DNA from: Myoxocephalus aenaeus
Lineage: Eukaryota; Chordata; Actinopteri; Perciformes; Cottidae
Reading direction: 5' to 3'
Length of the DNA stretch: 64,000 nucleotides
NCBI GenBank assembly: GCA_038501785.1
Contig: JBAMJR010000040.1
Location: 6,564,001 to 6,628,000 of the forward strand
Shown: positions 1 through 12,700 of the stretch, one piece after another
How the letters are laid out: each line of letters starts with the position of its first letter
How positions within the stretch are numbered: the first letter of the stretch is position 1
Notes under the pieces: generated by a model
The model's database searches: none
What the model saw: only the letters and a program-made list of their open reading frames with translations
What the model was told of the DNA's origin: nothing
Translations under genes and position numbers: made by a program

Positions 1-1228
1 TAGTGTATAACCACCTGGATTTACTCAATGGAAAGACCTTTGTGTTTTAACGTTCCCTCCACTGTACCTTTTAAATCTGACAGAATGATTAAATGTCTTC
101 ATGATATGTTTCTGCTCACAATTTGATGGGATAAGTCAACACAAACAATGTTTTTTCAATTCAAGTCTCACTGTACACACATTAATAAACAATATTTATG
201 GCTTCATTTATATTTACTTCTTATGGAATCACCTTCAGCAATCTGTGGTGCCCTCCTGCTAATTGAAAGCCTGGAATTGAAGGGAGAAAAACAACAACAA
301 CTATTGCCCATACATACATTCATTCAGTACATCCCAGCTCTGTCCTAATTAAGCCTGATAAATTAATGAGGTTAATGTATTCCTTGCTAATGACAGAGAA
401 GGACACTGCATGTGCTGTGCTAATTAAAACGACATGAAACGGTGTAAAGGAAGTAGCGTCGCTCAGCGAGGGATCCTCATGTGGGAAAGATTGTTTACAA
501 AGTTAATAAGCGTAAGTAGTTTGATTAAAAAGTTTGTTTTCTTACCAGGAATTCAAATGAAAACTAAATACGGGACACATTTAGAGAAGCGAATAATGAA
601 ATGGAGGATCACTGCTCTGGGTGACGAGAAGGAGCTTCAGAGGCAGCTGGAAAAGATGTGCTGTTTGTAACGCGCGTTGGGGAATGCAGTTTGTTCAAAG
701 GTCAAAGTGTTATGAGTTATGAATTATGCAACAAACTCCGGGGCCTCTCGGGAAGAAATTTCATCAGAGCTGGCAAACCTGAGCCAAACACGGGCCCTCG
801 AGTTTGCGGCGACATCATCTGTTGAGGTAGAAAAATCCCTTTATGAACTTCCAGGAATGTTTTCCAAAGAAATGTTGAGACAGTTACTGCCCTAACGTAA
901 AAAAGACTCACCCTGGCTACACTTCACCCCCTTTTTTATGAGATAAAAGTTCCTCTCTCACAGCGTTTAATGTCCCTGTGGTAATAAAAGTTCTTTCTCT
1001 CCGACAAGGCCCCAGCTGTCCAGCTGCGTCACACTCAGTAAAAGTCCTCTTTGTTTCCCTTTCCCGATCCCCCCCCAAATCTTTGGACAGGCCGATTTGC
1101 AAGTCTCAAGGCAAAACAGGGGTCAAAGGCCACAAGCCGATATAGAAGCAGCCACCTTGGGGTAGATGGGACATCCTGGTTTCCATTCCCCTGGGTGGGA
1201 AACCAGGCTTTGTGCTCTTGTCCCCCAC

Positions 1229-1261
<33 letters not shown>

Positions 1262-2333
1262 CCCTACTCACCCCTAGACTCAACAGGACATCAGTCTGCA
1301 TGCTGATAAAAGGTGAACGCTTTTGTCCAGGAACCTTATCACAGCTTTTATCTGCTATAGTTAAAAATGAATCAAGACAATTCTTCTCATTTCTGTATGC
1401 TGTGAAAATTAGTTTATTTACTGCTGTGGCTCAGTGGGGTCTTTTCAAATGAGCATGCACGTGGAGTAATGCATTGGAAATACCCGACAAACTACCCACT
1501 GTACGCTCGAGGTTATTCCGCTTTGCTCGGTCCTAAAAGGCCGCTTCAAAAACGTCACCTCAGAGCAGCCGCTTCGGGTTTAAAGTCATTGCATTATTTT
1601 TCCATTACAGTCAAGGGCGGCCATGTTTGATGGCCACAATTATAATGTTTAAGGTCACGACTACTCGGAATCACACTCCCAACACAACAACAACAACACA
1701 AACAAACAGTAAAGCACCGCTGGATTGACCTTGTGTGCAGGAGCCAAAGTGAGCTAATTCCCCCCCAGTTATCTCCTCAAATATGGGCCTGTCAGCTCAG
1801 CCCTGAAATAGTTTCCCATCGTCATTAGAACCCACTCAACCAGCCAATAAATGGTGATGACTTTGTTTTTTCGAGTCCCTCAGTCTGGTATCAATCACAC
1901 TTTGTAGTAGACACCTAATGTGCACTCAGCGTTATCCCAACATTCTCACCCTCCTCATCAATTCTCCACTTTGTATCGATCAGAGACTAATGCCCTCCCG
2001 GTGTGCGGCGGGATTGTTTGAACTGCTCATGAGGCCCCGAACAATGAACCCTATACGTTGAAACCTGTGCATCCTGCCTGAGGCGCCCTTTCATCTGGCA
2101 GAGAGAAAGAAAACGTCTGTACTCTGGCAACAGGAAGCGCCACGGAGAGAAGAAACTCCCTCTCCATCATCTCGGCGTTTGCGTGCGCGGCTGCAGCGTC
2201 ACACTAGGTCAAACAGTGGAAAAAGCAAATCCATAGATGTGAAGCCGGTGAGCTCACAGACAATTGCATAAACCCATCCATCCCCCAGTAGATTAACCTC
2301 CGCTGATAACCGCAGGCTGGTGACGTCAATGCT

Positions 2334-2379
<46 letters not shown>

Positions 2380-3337
2380 TCTCTCTCAACACACCCCACA
2401 CAAGTCCAGAGCCCAGGAGGCTGTCCCATCATGAGGGTATAACACAGGAGGAGGTATAGAGACCTGCCTTATGTTTCAGAGGACAGTAGCAGAGCTTTAC
2501 AATAGCAAAATGACAAGTTAATTACTATTGCATTATTGGTGAAAATAAAATAAATCAATGGGAACATTGTGAATAATACTGAGAGCCAGCCTTTATATTT
2601 CAATGTACACTACAAGTAGACTTTTTTTTTTTTTTTTAAATATGAAATCAATAGGTCTTTCATTTTGGCAACTATAATCATAGTTCACTTTGAGCATTAA
2701 GCAAAGTCCATTCTTCCACGTTGCAGCATGCACAGCAGCTTACAACAATATGGCTGTGGTATGTTTTAGCTCCTTCAATAATTACAGCCATACAGTGACA
2801 GGTGTGCGGTTTTGGGGGTGTGGCCCTGTTTTCACCTTCCATTATGACCCCGCCAATTGGAGATGAGGATTTAATGATCTATCTAAGCATGTGTTTTTTT
2901 CAAGGGCCCTTATAGTAAAAGTTGAGGAGGCCTCTGATTCTGATTTAGAAATGTCAGAGACTTTTTCAGTGTTTTTCTAGGTGCATCAAGGTAGCTAGGG
3001 TGAGTCTGAACAGGACAGGAAAAGAAGCTTGTTGTGTAAAAATAAAAGAGGGAGGAGGCTAAGCTGGGTAGCCTCGGAATTGTTCAAATGTTTTTTATAT
3101 ATATAATGTAATCAAAAACTGTATTTCATCTTTACTAATAAATGTATTTACTAAACAAGATCTGGAGAAAAAAAAATAGACAGAAGTCTGAATGATGTGG
3201 TATGTACAGGAAATATAAATACAAATATATATATATATAAAAAAAAAAAAAAGATGACATGAACAGGAATATCTCGAAACGGGGGGTTAAATCTACCTCG
3301 TTTAAATGAGCCGACAGCCCTTGTTTTGAAGGCGCTA
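1..3337. other. Non-coding flank upstream of ptpn11
   Basis: No exon with credible protein similarity or paired splice sites on either strand. It contains (CA)n at 1229-1257, (CT)n at 2335-2387 and an A/T-rich run near 3225-3252. Confidence 0.6.
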
Positions 3338-3346
3338 ACCGGAAGT
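3338..3346 (+). promoter_or_regulatory. ETS-type site in the ptpn11 proximal promoter
   Basis: ACCGGAAGT matches the ETS/GABP core typical of TATA-less housekeeping promoters. It lies about 150 bp upstream of the ptpn11 ATG, at the edge of a CpG-rich stretch (about 3330-3700) that contains the exon 1/intron 1 boundary. Transcription probably starts between about 3350 and 3430; the exact position is inferred. No ATG occurs between 3380 and the start codon. Confidence 0.45.
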
Positions 3347-3494
3347 TGCGTCGGGTAGTTGTAGACGCGTAGCTGCACGCGCAGTGTTCAACAGATCGCT
3401 CTCACCTCGCAGCGACTCGGCGGAGGCACAGAAAAAAAAGAAAGAAAAAAAAAGGGGAACGTTTGTCGACCCTTGACAGCTTTCCGAGACTGCT

Positions 3495-3508
3495 ATGACA
3501 TCTCGCAG
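3495..3508 (+). CDS. ptpn11: ptpn11 coding exon 1
   Basis: Only 14 coding bases (MTSR plus two bases of the next Arg), followed by the donor gtaaag. The small first coding exon matches the known PTPN11 structure. The preceding 5'UTR is purine-rich and has no upstream ATG in about 115 bases. Confidence 0.92.
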
Positions 3509-6500
3509 GTAAAGTCGACTTTCTTTTAGTTTTTTAAAAAACTGTCATGAATCGCTCCGTTTAATACTGGACGGCCGCTCTGCTCCGCGCGAGCGGCCGG
3601 AGGGTTGCGCGAGCGAGACCCGAACTCGAGCCGACAGCGAAGCAAGCAGCGGCACCTCAACTTTGCTCGGGACCTCCGCGGCACACGCACTTGACAACTC
3701 GTATCCTCAATTTCTACCTAAAGATAATCTCCATTGTTCGTTCTGCCGTGTACATTGTGAAGTAGTTATATAACAGTTGTAAACATATATACATATATAT
3801 GTTTATAACTGTTTTTGCTTAAAGTGTGGTGGAAGCAAAAAGGTAGCCATGTCGAAAGCGTTGATAAATATAGCGTTAACACTTTGTTTTGCTAGCTGCT
3901 GGAAAAGTGAAATAAGAGTGGAATCAAATCCACGTCAGGCTGTTTTTAGTTGTTTTACTTTAATTTGCATTGTGTGCGCATGCAACGTTATTCTCTATCA
4001 GTGGTGTGATTTATTTCTGAGCTGTGGCTAAGTCAGACTTTTTTTTTTTTAAAGTTAACAATGTGAACTCCATGTCGACTTGTTTATGTTCGTGCATCGC
4101 ACACCCCTCTCTCTAGTCTAGTGTAATGGACTCTTTATTTTTGTTCTGTCTCTGTCGTCTCTCTCTTTGTTTCTCTGCATGCCACAGTGCAGGAAATTGT
4201 CTTATGGCTTCCTGTGAATCAGAGAGGAGGCCATTAAAGTAAATGTATAATACATTTTAAAAAAGGCACTTAAGTAAAACCCCAGCCCCCCCCAAAAAAA
4301 CAAAAAAAACAACAACAACACAACCAAGTTCATATATGATAATATCAAAGCAACATTGGTCCCATGTCTCGCCACTGAATGTATTGTGTATGCAATTAGT
4401 TACTGAAGCTTTAAAACAATCAATTAAAGACTATATAATAATAGTAGAAACATAACTAGTTAATAGTAATACCAAATGCGTACTTGTAGCAACAAAATAT
4501 ATACAATCACACATTTTGAATGAAGTTTGGGTGGCCTGCTTTACATCTTGAATGCTTTGGTGATCATTGTGTACATATTCCTGGCCCCCTGACCAGAAAT
4601 GATTTGTAGGTCTCCCTGAAACATTGACCTGCTTCGTGTGGAATCGGGAGCTATGCTGAATGCCGTGAACATGAGTGGTATGCACATACTGTAGTTATTT
4701 AGTATTTTTCATTCACATAATGTCAGCTTCCCTGTGTGGTTTACAGTACACAGTAAGCTGATATTAAACTTATAGTACATCAAAATGTTTGTTTTATTTA
4801 GGTTCTTTGGTGGGGCATGTGAAACGTTGCAGGGAAATGCGCACACACAAACACACACACACACGTTGACTTTGGGTGCTTTAGTTGTCGGCAACACGTG
4901 TGACGACTGCTCTTCTGGTGCAGGTTTTCTGCGCAAGGTGACCTCTGAAATGTTGACTCAAGCAATCGGCTCGTCTCTTGACCATTTTATGGCTGTTGTG
5001 GACTCAAGAAAAATGCAGTGTCTGCAAATCGGGGAGTTTATAGTTGATACAAAAGGCCTCCTCGGCTATATGGGTGGAAAAGACAGCAGATGTGTGGTGT
5101 ATCGTGACTGTTGTGGCCTTTTGTAGGTCAAGATGCGATGGTGAAATATAAAAGGATGTCGACTGATTTTAACGTAATCCAACTTCACTGTATTCAGGCT
5201 GGTATTTATCTTATCTTATCTTACACTTATTTACACTTATTTAATACCCATTGCACTGTCGTTGATTGTTGATTGTTGTTTGTCTCGTCTAACGTCCCAT
5301 GTCCAGTGTATGCACCTTCCGCCTCAAAAAATTCCTCGTTTGTGAAAACATTCCTGGCAATAAACAGTTTCTGATTCTGATTCTGATTCTGATTTGGCAT
5401 TTGTTTCTTGACAATAGAATCTAGCTGGATATGGCTGAGACCGTGGTGCATCATGGGGAAGTTCGGAAACAGGGAAGCTGCTCGGCCTCCATTCTTCTTT
5501 TTACTTTGCAAAGAACAACATTTCCATAAACACCGCTTTTCCGCTTCCTAATGCACTCTTTTTTTTACACAAGGATGTCCCTGTACTTTTTTCGTCCATA
5601 GCGGTGCCGAGTGTGACTCGACTTTTGCAGGAGCCATCAAGTAAAATCAGAATCCTCGTAAACTTGCTGCAACGGCCTGCTTGTTCATCGGACTGTCGCA
5701 AAGATGTTGGCGAGTCCTTTTTTAGTGTTTCCTTGGGTACCGTGCACCTAAGCAGATGCGGAGCAAACGTCATTCCTGCACATTGAATCAGCATCCAATA
5801 GACATTTTGGGTAAATTACCTTAAACCTTAAACTCCCTTTTTTATTTTCGCTTCCAAACTCACTCAGTAAGTCGGCGAACTATCGGTGCCATCATTTCCC
5901 ACCACTTTATTTGCGGGAATTCCATTTCAAGGGCGTTCGGTTTGAGTTCACAGACATTCGTGACGTCTTAAATTTCTCAGACATTTACAATAAACACTTG
6001 TGAGTTGACAGAGGGCCAAGCGTTCAGTTGCCCCGGGGGCAAAGCCACCAGCAAGCTAAGATCAGAGATAGAGGGAAAAACACTGGGACAAAGTTATTAA
6101 AAGCTACTTTTGTGATCAGACGGTGGATGACTGTATCACTCGGACTCCCCGGTTCGGTAAAGGGTTGTGTTGTGGGTCATCATAACCAACTTCCCATTTT
6201 CTCCTTAGCTTTCGCACTGTTTTCCTCGTCCTGATTATTCCCATCGACTGTTGCGATGATGAGTAAGCGTGGCCGGAGTCACTTCATGTTTCTGTTACAA
6301 AACGTTCCGCTATCGGAAAGCACCTCTGCCCCCCCCCCCCCCCCCCCCCCCCCGTTTTAAAGAGGAGCCCCCCCCGCCTGTCACTGCAACTCATTTGGAC
6401 CAGCCGAGAGCAAGCGGTGAGTCAGTTGCGTCGATAAGACGACAGGAAAAACAACAGCCCATGTGGAGGAATAAGATAGCGCCCGCCGACGTTTCCAGGA

Positions 6501-6661
6501 GTGCTCTGACCCAACTGTTCTTCCAGATACATGTTTTTGCATTTTCATTCTGACACGAAACAATGAGGACGCCGCATTGGGAGACTCTGCTCCACATGCG
6601 TATGACCCTTAAGTGCTTTTTAAAAGGCAGAAAGGTCTCGCTGTTTCCAGGCGTGTGTGCA

Positions 6662-6729
<68 letters not shown>

Positions 6730-9700
6730 AAAGAGTGGATGTTTGACATGTCGGAAACCACACTAGACTAGAATAATCTGTATAGTTTTTATACAAAAAA
6801 AACTTTATTTTCTGATGAAAAGCATTTTGTTATTTCAAGTATGTGGGTCTTAAATTGTGAACTACATTCAAACTACTTTGCCCCTAGTTTTGCGTAGTAA
6901 AATGCCGTGTGGAAAGTCTTTGCAAAGCACATTCGCTCTCAGTAATAAGATTGTGATCTGTGTCATTGAATGGAAACCTGACTGGGCCACATCTGTAATG
7001 CAGCGTCCCCTATTTGGAAATTGTTTTAGTTGAAGACGCTCGTTTTGAAAGCTTAGGGGAAAAAGAGGGCATAGGAAACCTTCGACATTATGTTGAAAGA
7101 AATGCAAATACCTGAGTGAGAAACATGAGTTTATTTTAAACCTACTGTGTTTCTGCTGTTCGTTATTTAATCCAAATTAAAAAAGGGGATTATTCCATTA
7201 TTTTAATTTTTTTTTCGCTCTCCGATTTTTATGCAGAAGTCTGCAAAAAGAGTGTTGTGATTAAAGAGTCTCAACAATGCTTTTTGAGACTCTACATATA
7301 CTCAATGAAAACATTGTAGTTATTTATGAACCATTAATCCCTGGAGCCACTCTTGACAAAGCACTGTTTATGCCATGTAAATACAAAAAGTCACAAACTG
7401 AACTACATGCACAGTGATCGCCTCAGTCGATTAGCCAATCCTATTAAGCCGACCGCCTGGTGCTACACAGAAGTGAAGCATCCAGCGACTGGAGGGGAGG
7501 GAGAGGGGTGTTGCGAGTTCTGCGCCTCATGTAAATACCCCGGATCCTCATCAACTGGGCTATAAATATCTGCGACATTACCAAAACCCCACACCCCGGG
7601 TGCTTGTCTGTGACCGATATAGCCCGGGCAGAGGCTTCCACGCCGCGCGGCAACTCCTAAGTCTATCACCTTTTTGTCAGCGGGACCCAGACGGGCGCGC
7701 TTTAAATAGCCCACCGGGGCTATATTGAACTGGAGGCCGTTATGTAAGAGGACGGAGTGGCGGCGGGATGCACACTGGGCCCCGTTTCCTCTCGACCAGT
7801 CCCCGAGGCCTCACATGCGTCTGCCTATGACATATCCAGCGCGTTGTCCTCTTTCCTATCGACGTCTCGTCCCCTTTGGTCTTGTCTCTGTGTGTCTCTC
7901 TCTCTCTGTCGCTCTCACTGCCCAAGGCCAGATGCAGGGAAATGGGGCGCCTGGTGGTTGTCAAAGGGAATCCTATTCTTGGAAAGCCCTGAGTCACTCC
8001 GGCTCCTGCAGTCATGATCTGAGGAGGGGAGGGGAGGGAGGATATAGACATGGTTTTATGAGGAGGGCGTGCTGTTCAGTCCTGTGTTAAAGACTTCTCC
8101 GAATGGACAGTGACTTCACAGTACTACAGAGAAACCGTTTCAGTTGGATTCAAAAGGCTACACACAAACTTGTGTGTTGATTAATAGCAGCGATAAAGCG
8201 CTTGAATGCTTGCAAGCTCTTTATCGCCGGCTCCCAACGAGCACGTTGGGTTCTACCGAGACTTTCTGAGGTCAGCGATGGCCTAAAAGGTTCATCATCA
8301 AACGGGAGAAAAGGGGCGACGGCGCTGTGCTGACGCAGACACCCAGATCCACAGATAATTTGATAACATCGAAATCTCTCAGAGGCTTCCGGGGGTGTGG
8401 GGGGGGATCTCCGGACCGCCTTGCAGCCTGGATAGCATCAGTGACATTTTGAGAATGCAGGTTTCATCATTTGAAACTACGATTTTATTGTTCGATCTGC
8501 CCTTTACCATTTTCAAACTACCTGTCACCTCGGACAGGTACGCCACTGTGGTCATTGTGAGGTCGGTAGGACGATTACACTGCAGTCTCATACTGCCGTG
8601 CTTTTGTTCTCCGCATTGCTATTCCAACTCCTCTGCAAGCTGCAAAATTAATAGCCTCATGGCATACTGCTGAATTGGCTGGATTGAGGGGGGCGGGGGG
8701 GGGGGGGATTTAGCCCTTGCGAGGGCTAACTATGAGCCGGTGTAACCACGCGCGATTAGGTGTAATCTCCAGGCACGGGTGGCGCAGCTGTTGCATTTAG
8801 CCTCCGACAAGATAGCGGGGAGCTCGCAAGCTGGCCCCGGTCTGCCCCGGTCTGCAGCCGGAGAGAAAGCTCCGTTCGGTCTGGGATCACAGGTCGAGTG
8901 GAGCTTTGGAGCTAAGCCACCAGACGGCCGCTTAAGGGTACGGATGGGGTGGTGGTGGTGGTGGTGGGGGGAGAAAGGGAGGAGAGCGGCGGCTGGCCAG
9001 TCTGCCCGGGGAAAGGAAGGTAGTGCAGTGGGACACTGATAGCACCGACGGGGTGCTGGTATCGGGGCCTGCTCGCGCTCGTCCAAATCCCAGATTAAAA
9101 GGGCCCCGCCCCCCCCTCGCTCTCCCTCCCTCCTGTACTCTCTCTCTCTTAACTCTTTCAGAAGGCACCCCCCTCCTCCTCTCCTCCTCCACTTCTGTCT
9201 TCTCTCTTACTGTCTCTGTCTCGCTCCCTGCCCCCACCCCTCTCTCGGCCTTACACCTCTACCTCTCCCTCGCTCCCTCCTGCCTCCTCTCTTGTGTAAC
9301 AGTGCCGGTGCTGGATTACTGAGATCTGAGGCTGCTGAAGTCAGGGGGTTGTGGCTCAGGCTGCGACCAGAATGGTGAGGTAGGGCAGGAAACCATCCCA
9401 TGCAACTTCAGCTGCATTTTCTTCCCTTCTGTCGACAGCCCCCCCCCCCTCCCCCCCGCACTTCTTGTTCTTTTAACTGTGTGTTTTTTGCTGTCAAGGT
9501 GGGTGTTTTTAGGATGTTTGGGGACAAAGGGGCTGCGCTCTAGTTGTTAAGAAGGCTGCAAGTTGTGCACGTTTGTGTGCAAAGGCACCCAAGAGGAAGC
9601 TGCCCCTCCCCTCGGCTCTCTGTCAACCCCACCAGGTGAGCAGTGCGTGCGTGAAGCATTGCTCCAGTGTTTGCCCTCGATTCCAGCCCTTCTCCCATTG

Positions 9701-12700
9701 TTTCGAATTTGACGAGTGACCAGAGATTAGTTATGGATTAGTGGCATAAGGCATTTTTGATCCACTGCTATTATTATTTATTCTGTACGAATCTGGTTAG
9801 GATTTAAAGACAATACCACAAGCAATCTGTCCGACCAGCTGACTCCCACGACTGCTCAACGGCTCCCCAGTCCAGGAATTTCAACGTGGCCAGTTTGAAT
9901 TTTATTGTCATAAAATGCACCGTGACGAGTGGAAAAATGTAGTCACGCAAAGGTCAAAATGCCAGATTTGAATAACTTTGTCCCAGTATTGAAAGCTGTG
10001 CCGTAAGGTGGCATGCTGGTTAGATTACGTGTTAGCATGTTAGATATATTGGTATCTGTACAAGTCAGCTGGTAAGCAACAAGAAACAGAAACAGTGATG
10101 CTATTACGAAATCTGTCAACCCCAAGACCACTGAAAATATTTAGTTTTTAGTTTTTCAAAAGCAGAGCAAAACTTAGAGGAGAGGTTTGTCACCTAATAG
10201 CTAAAAGTTCGGCTCGCCTTCATGTTCGCCTTGGCTATTGTTGTCGCTAGCTTTGGGTTAGCTCTCTTGTCTCGCTGGCATGACACCGGACCTGCGATAC
10301 ACTGGCGGGAAACCCTGACGGAGTAACATTATGCCAGGCAGACAAACCAGCTGGCGACCTCTGAGCTAAACGAATTGATGCAGTGGCAACTTTCTGGGGA
10401 AGTGGCTGCATGTGTCCACGACGGTGCTCCACAGCAACCACAGCCCTCCTGCAAGCAACGCCCTAATCTGCTAAAACCATTAAAAATAAGCATCCAAAGT
10501 AAATGATCAAAACAGCCAAGTCACTTTTATATATAAAGCCCAATATTTAGCCTCATACATTTTTTTGGTGTATGTGATGTGTTTTAATAAAATAAATATC
10601 AAAAACATCAGTATCACATTTGTGTTGTGGATAATACATTTCACACTTTCTTTCTGTCCCGTGAAGTAATTTCCTGTCTCCAGCTCAACCACCGGGCCTC
10701 CCCGCCAGACTTCCAGGGATATTTCTAACGTAACAGGGAGGGCATTGTCCAATTCACCCTGCGCTCTTACATGTTTTTTCAGGACTAATCCCTTTGTAAT
10801 CGTTTAGTATTCAGTGTTTCCCCTAGGTTTACAGCTTCGGGGGGGAATGAAGTTATTTACAGAAAAAGTTTGAGAAACACTACTGTCGGTGTCGTCGCCG
10901 TCGCCCCCGCCGCCGTGCTTCTCAAACTTTTTCTGTAAATAACTTCATTTTGTGACTCCATCTGTGCTTTTAGAAATAACAGAATAAAGAAAATTGCAAT
11001 CACTTTCAAGTAAATCAGATTGCTCCATCAGACATTTTTTTATTTTTAAATTGCAATCACTTAGAACAATGAAAATAAAGTTATATCTGTGCAAAAAAAT
11101 AACTAATATTTAGTTACTACTAAATAGCTCATTGTGGAAAACAATAAGCTATTTTTTTTTTTTTTGCCAAACAAAACAGAATGAGTGAGATATGTGAGCA
11201 TCAGGTTGCATCAGTATTAGTGGAGCAGTGAGCCTCTACACATCTTTTATAAACGGGGTTGTAGATTTGATACAATTCATGCTCAACGTTGATCTGAGAT
11301 CTGTTTTCTGTTTTGAGAGACGCAGCAGCAGAAAGGACGTCACGGAGACTTCTGACAAAGAGACAAAAGTCGGCCAGTCGCTATGCGCATGCGCAAGCGT
11401 AACCTGTTAACGGCATAACGTAAACATTTACCCGAAAGTACAGGCTTTTCTCCATGTATTTATTAATGACTTAGTTTTATGTCCGTGTACTTTGTACTTT
11501 TGTAATATGTGAAGCCAGCAGCTCATTGTTGGTAGAAGACACGAGCACTTTGTCTCTTTCACCTGGAGCAGGAGAGCTGCTCCGGGTTCAGAGAGCTGCT
11601 CCGGTGCTCCTCACATGAGAGCTGCTGTTGCCATCTTCACCCTGGGAGCGTTTAAAACGCATATATAGGTCTGCTTTTCACGCAACATATTTTTCGACGC
11701 TCTCTGTCCGCTGCTGTGTGCTCAGTGCTCACCTGTGTGTGCGCATCAGGGCAGAACTCCGCTGTGCGCGATGCAGAGCAGAGGAGAAGTGTTAACGCGA
11801 CCATGTAGAGACAGAAATGACAAGCTGTGTGTGGATAAGATCAATAAAATACGGCCGTTTAGTTTGTTTAATAACAGAACAAGGTGTAGACCTGTTCTAT
11901 AGGAAAGAGAAACTTAAATGACGACTTGTGATCTGGCGCTGTCGAGAAAATTACAGGGGGGCGGAGGGTTTTTTCAGGGGGGCGCCCCACCGCCCTATTC
12001 TAACGGTGGGGGAAACACTGGTATTCATCATTTGTAAAGTTCCACCTATAATCTGCTCCCTAGGATCGTGGAATGAGAGAAAGCGCAGCAGATCGGGTTT
12101 GCCTCCCTGCTGAGGATAAGGGGGGCGGGGGGTCAGGGGCAGTCTGGGTCAGATGTCTGGTCTGTTGTTGTGTGTCAGTCACGAGCCGGCCCAGTCAAGA
12201 CTCTATTTGTATCTATTTGGCCTTTTGATTTAACACCGGACTAATCCTGGGGTTAACCTCCAACAATGGAGGACCCCCGGTGGCCACCATGTTTAGCACT
12301 CTAATATGCTAATACCTATATACTGTGTATCATTCCCTCCTGTAAGAACCCCATCGCACATTTAGCGTCATTACTCGTGCGGCGCCTTGTCTCCTCTTTC
12401 ACCCGTCTCCCGTTCCCTCGCCCTCTCGTGTCATAGAAACGGGTCAGGAGGGCTCGATGGATTGTGAAGCAGACAGTGTACCTTTTCGATTCATCGGTTC
12501 AAAATGAGAACATTGCGACATGCGCTTCATCTCCCAAAAAACACACACGTCTTGACATTTGCATTTAGCTGATGAAAAGGCAATTTCAAGCTTTTTCAAT
12601 GTAGTTTTTTCGCACTCGCAGGTAATTTGATCTGAATTGTGAAGTCTTCGGGCAGACGGAAACTCAAACGTTGGACAATGAGAATGTCAGGCTTAGATAC

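Noticed and set aside
4785..5126. 113-aa open frame in intron 1
   Set aside because: No family resemblance and it includes a CA repeat; no flanking splice sites make a sensible exon.
9372..9374. ATG directly followed by a donor (ATG|gtgagg) as an alternative ptpn11 first exon
   Set aside because: Joining it to exon 2 would put SH2 sequence out of frame, because exon 2 needs two leading bases.
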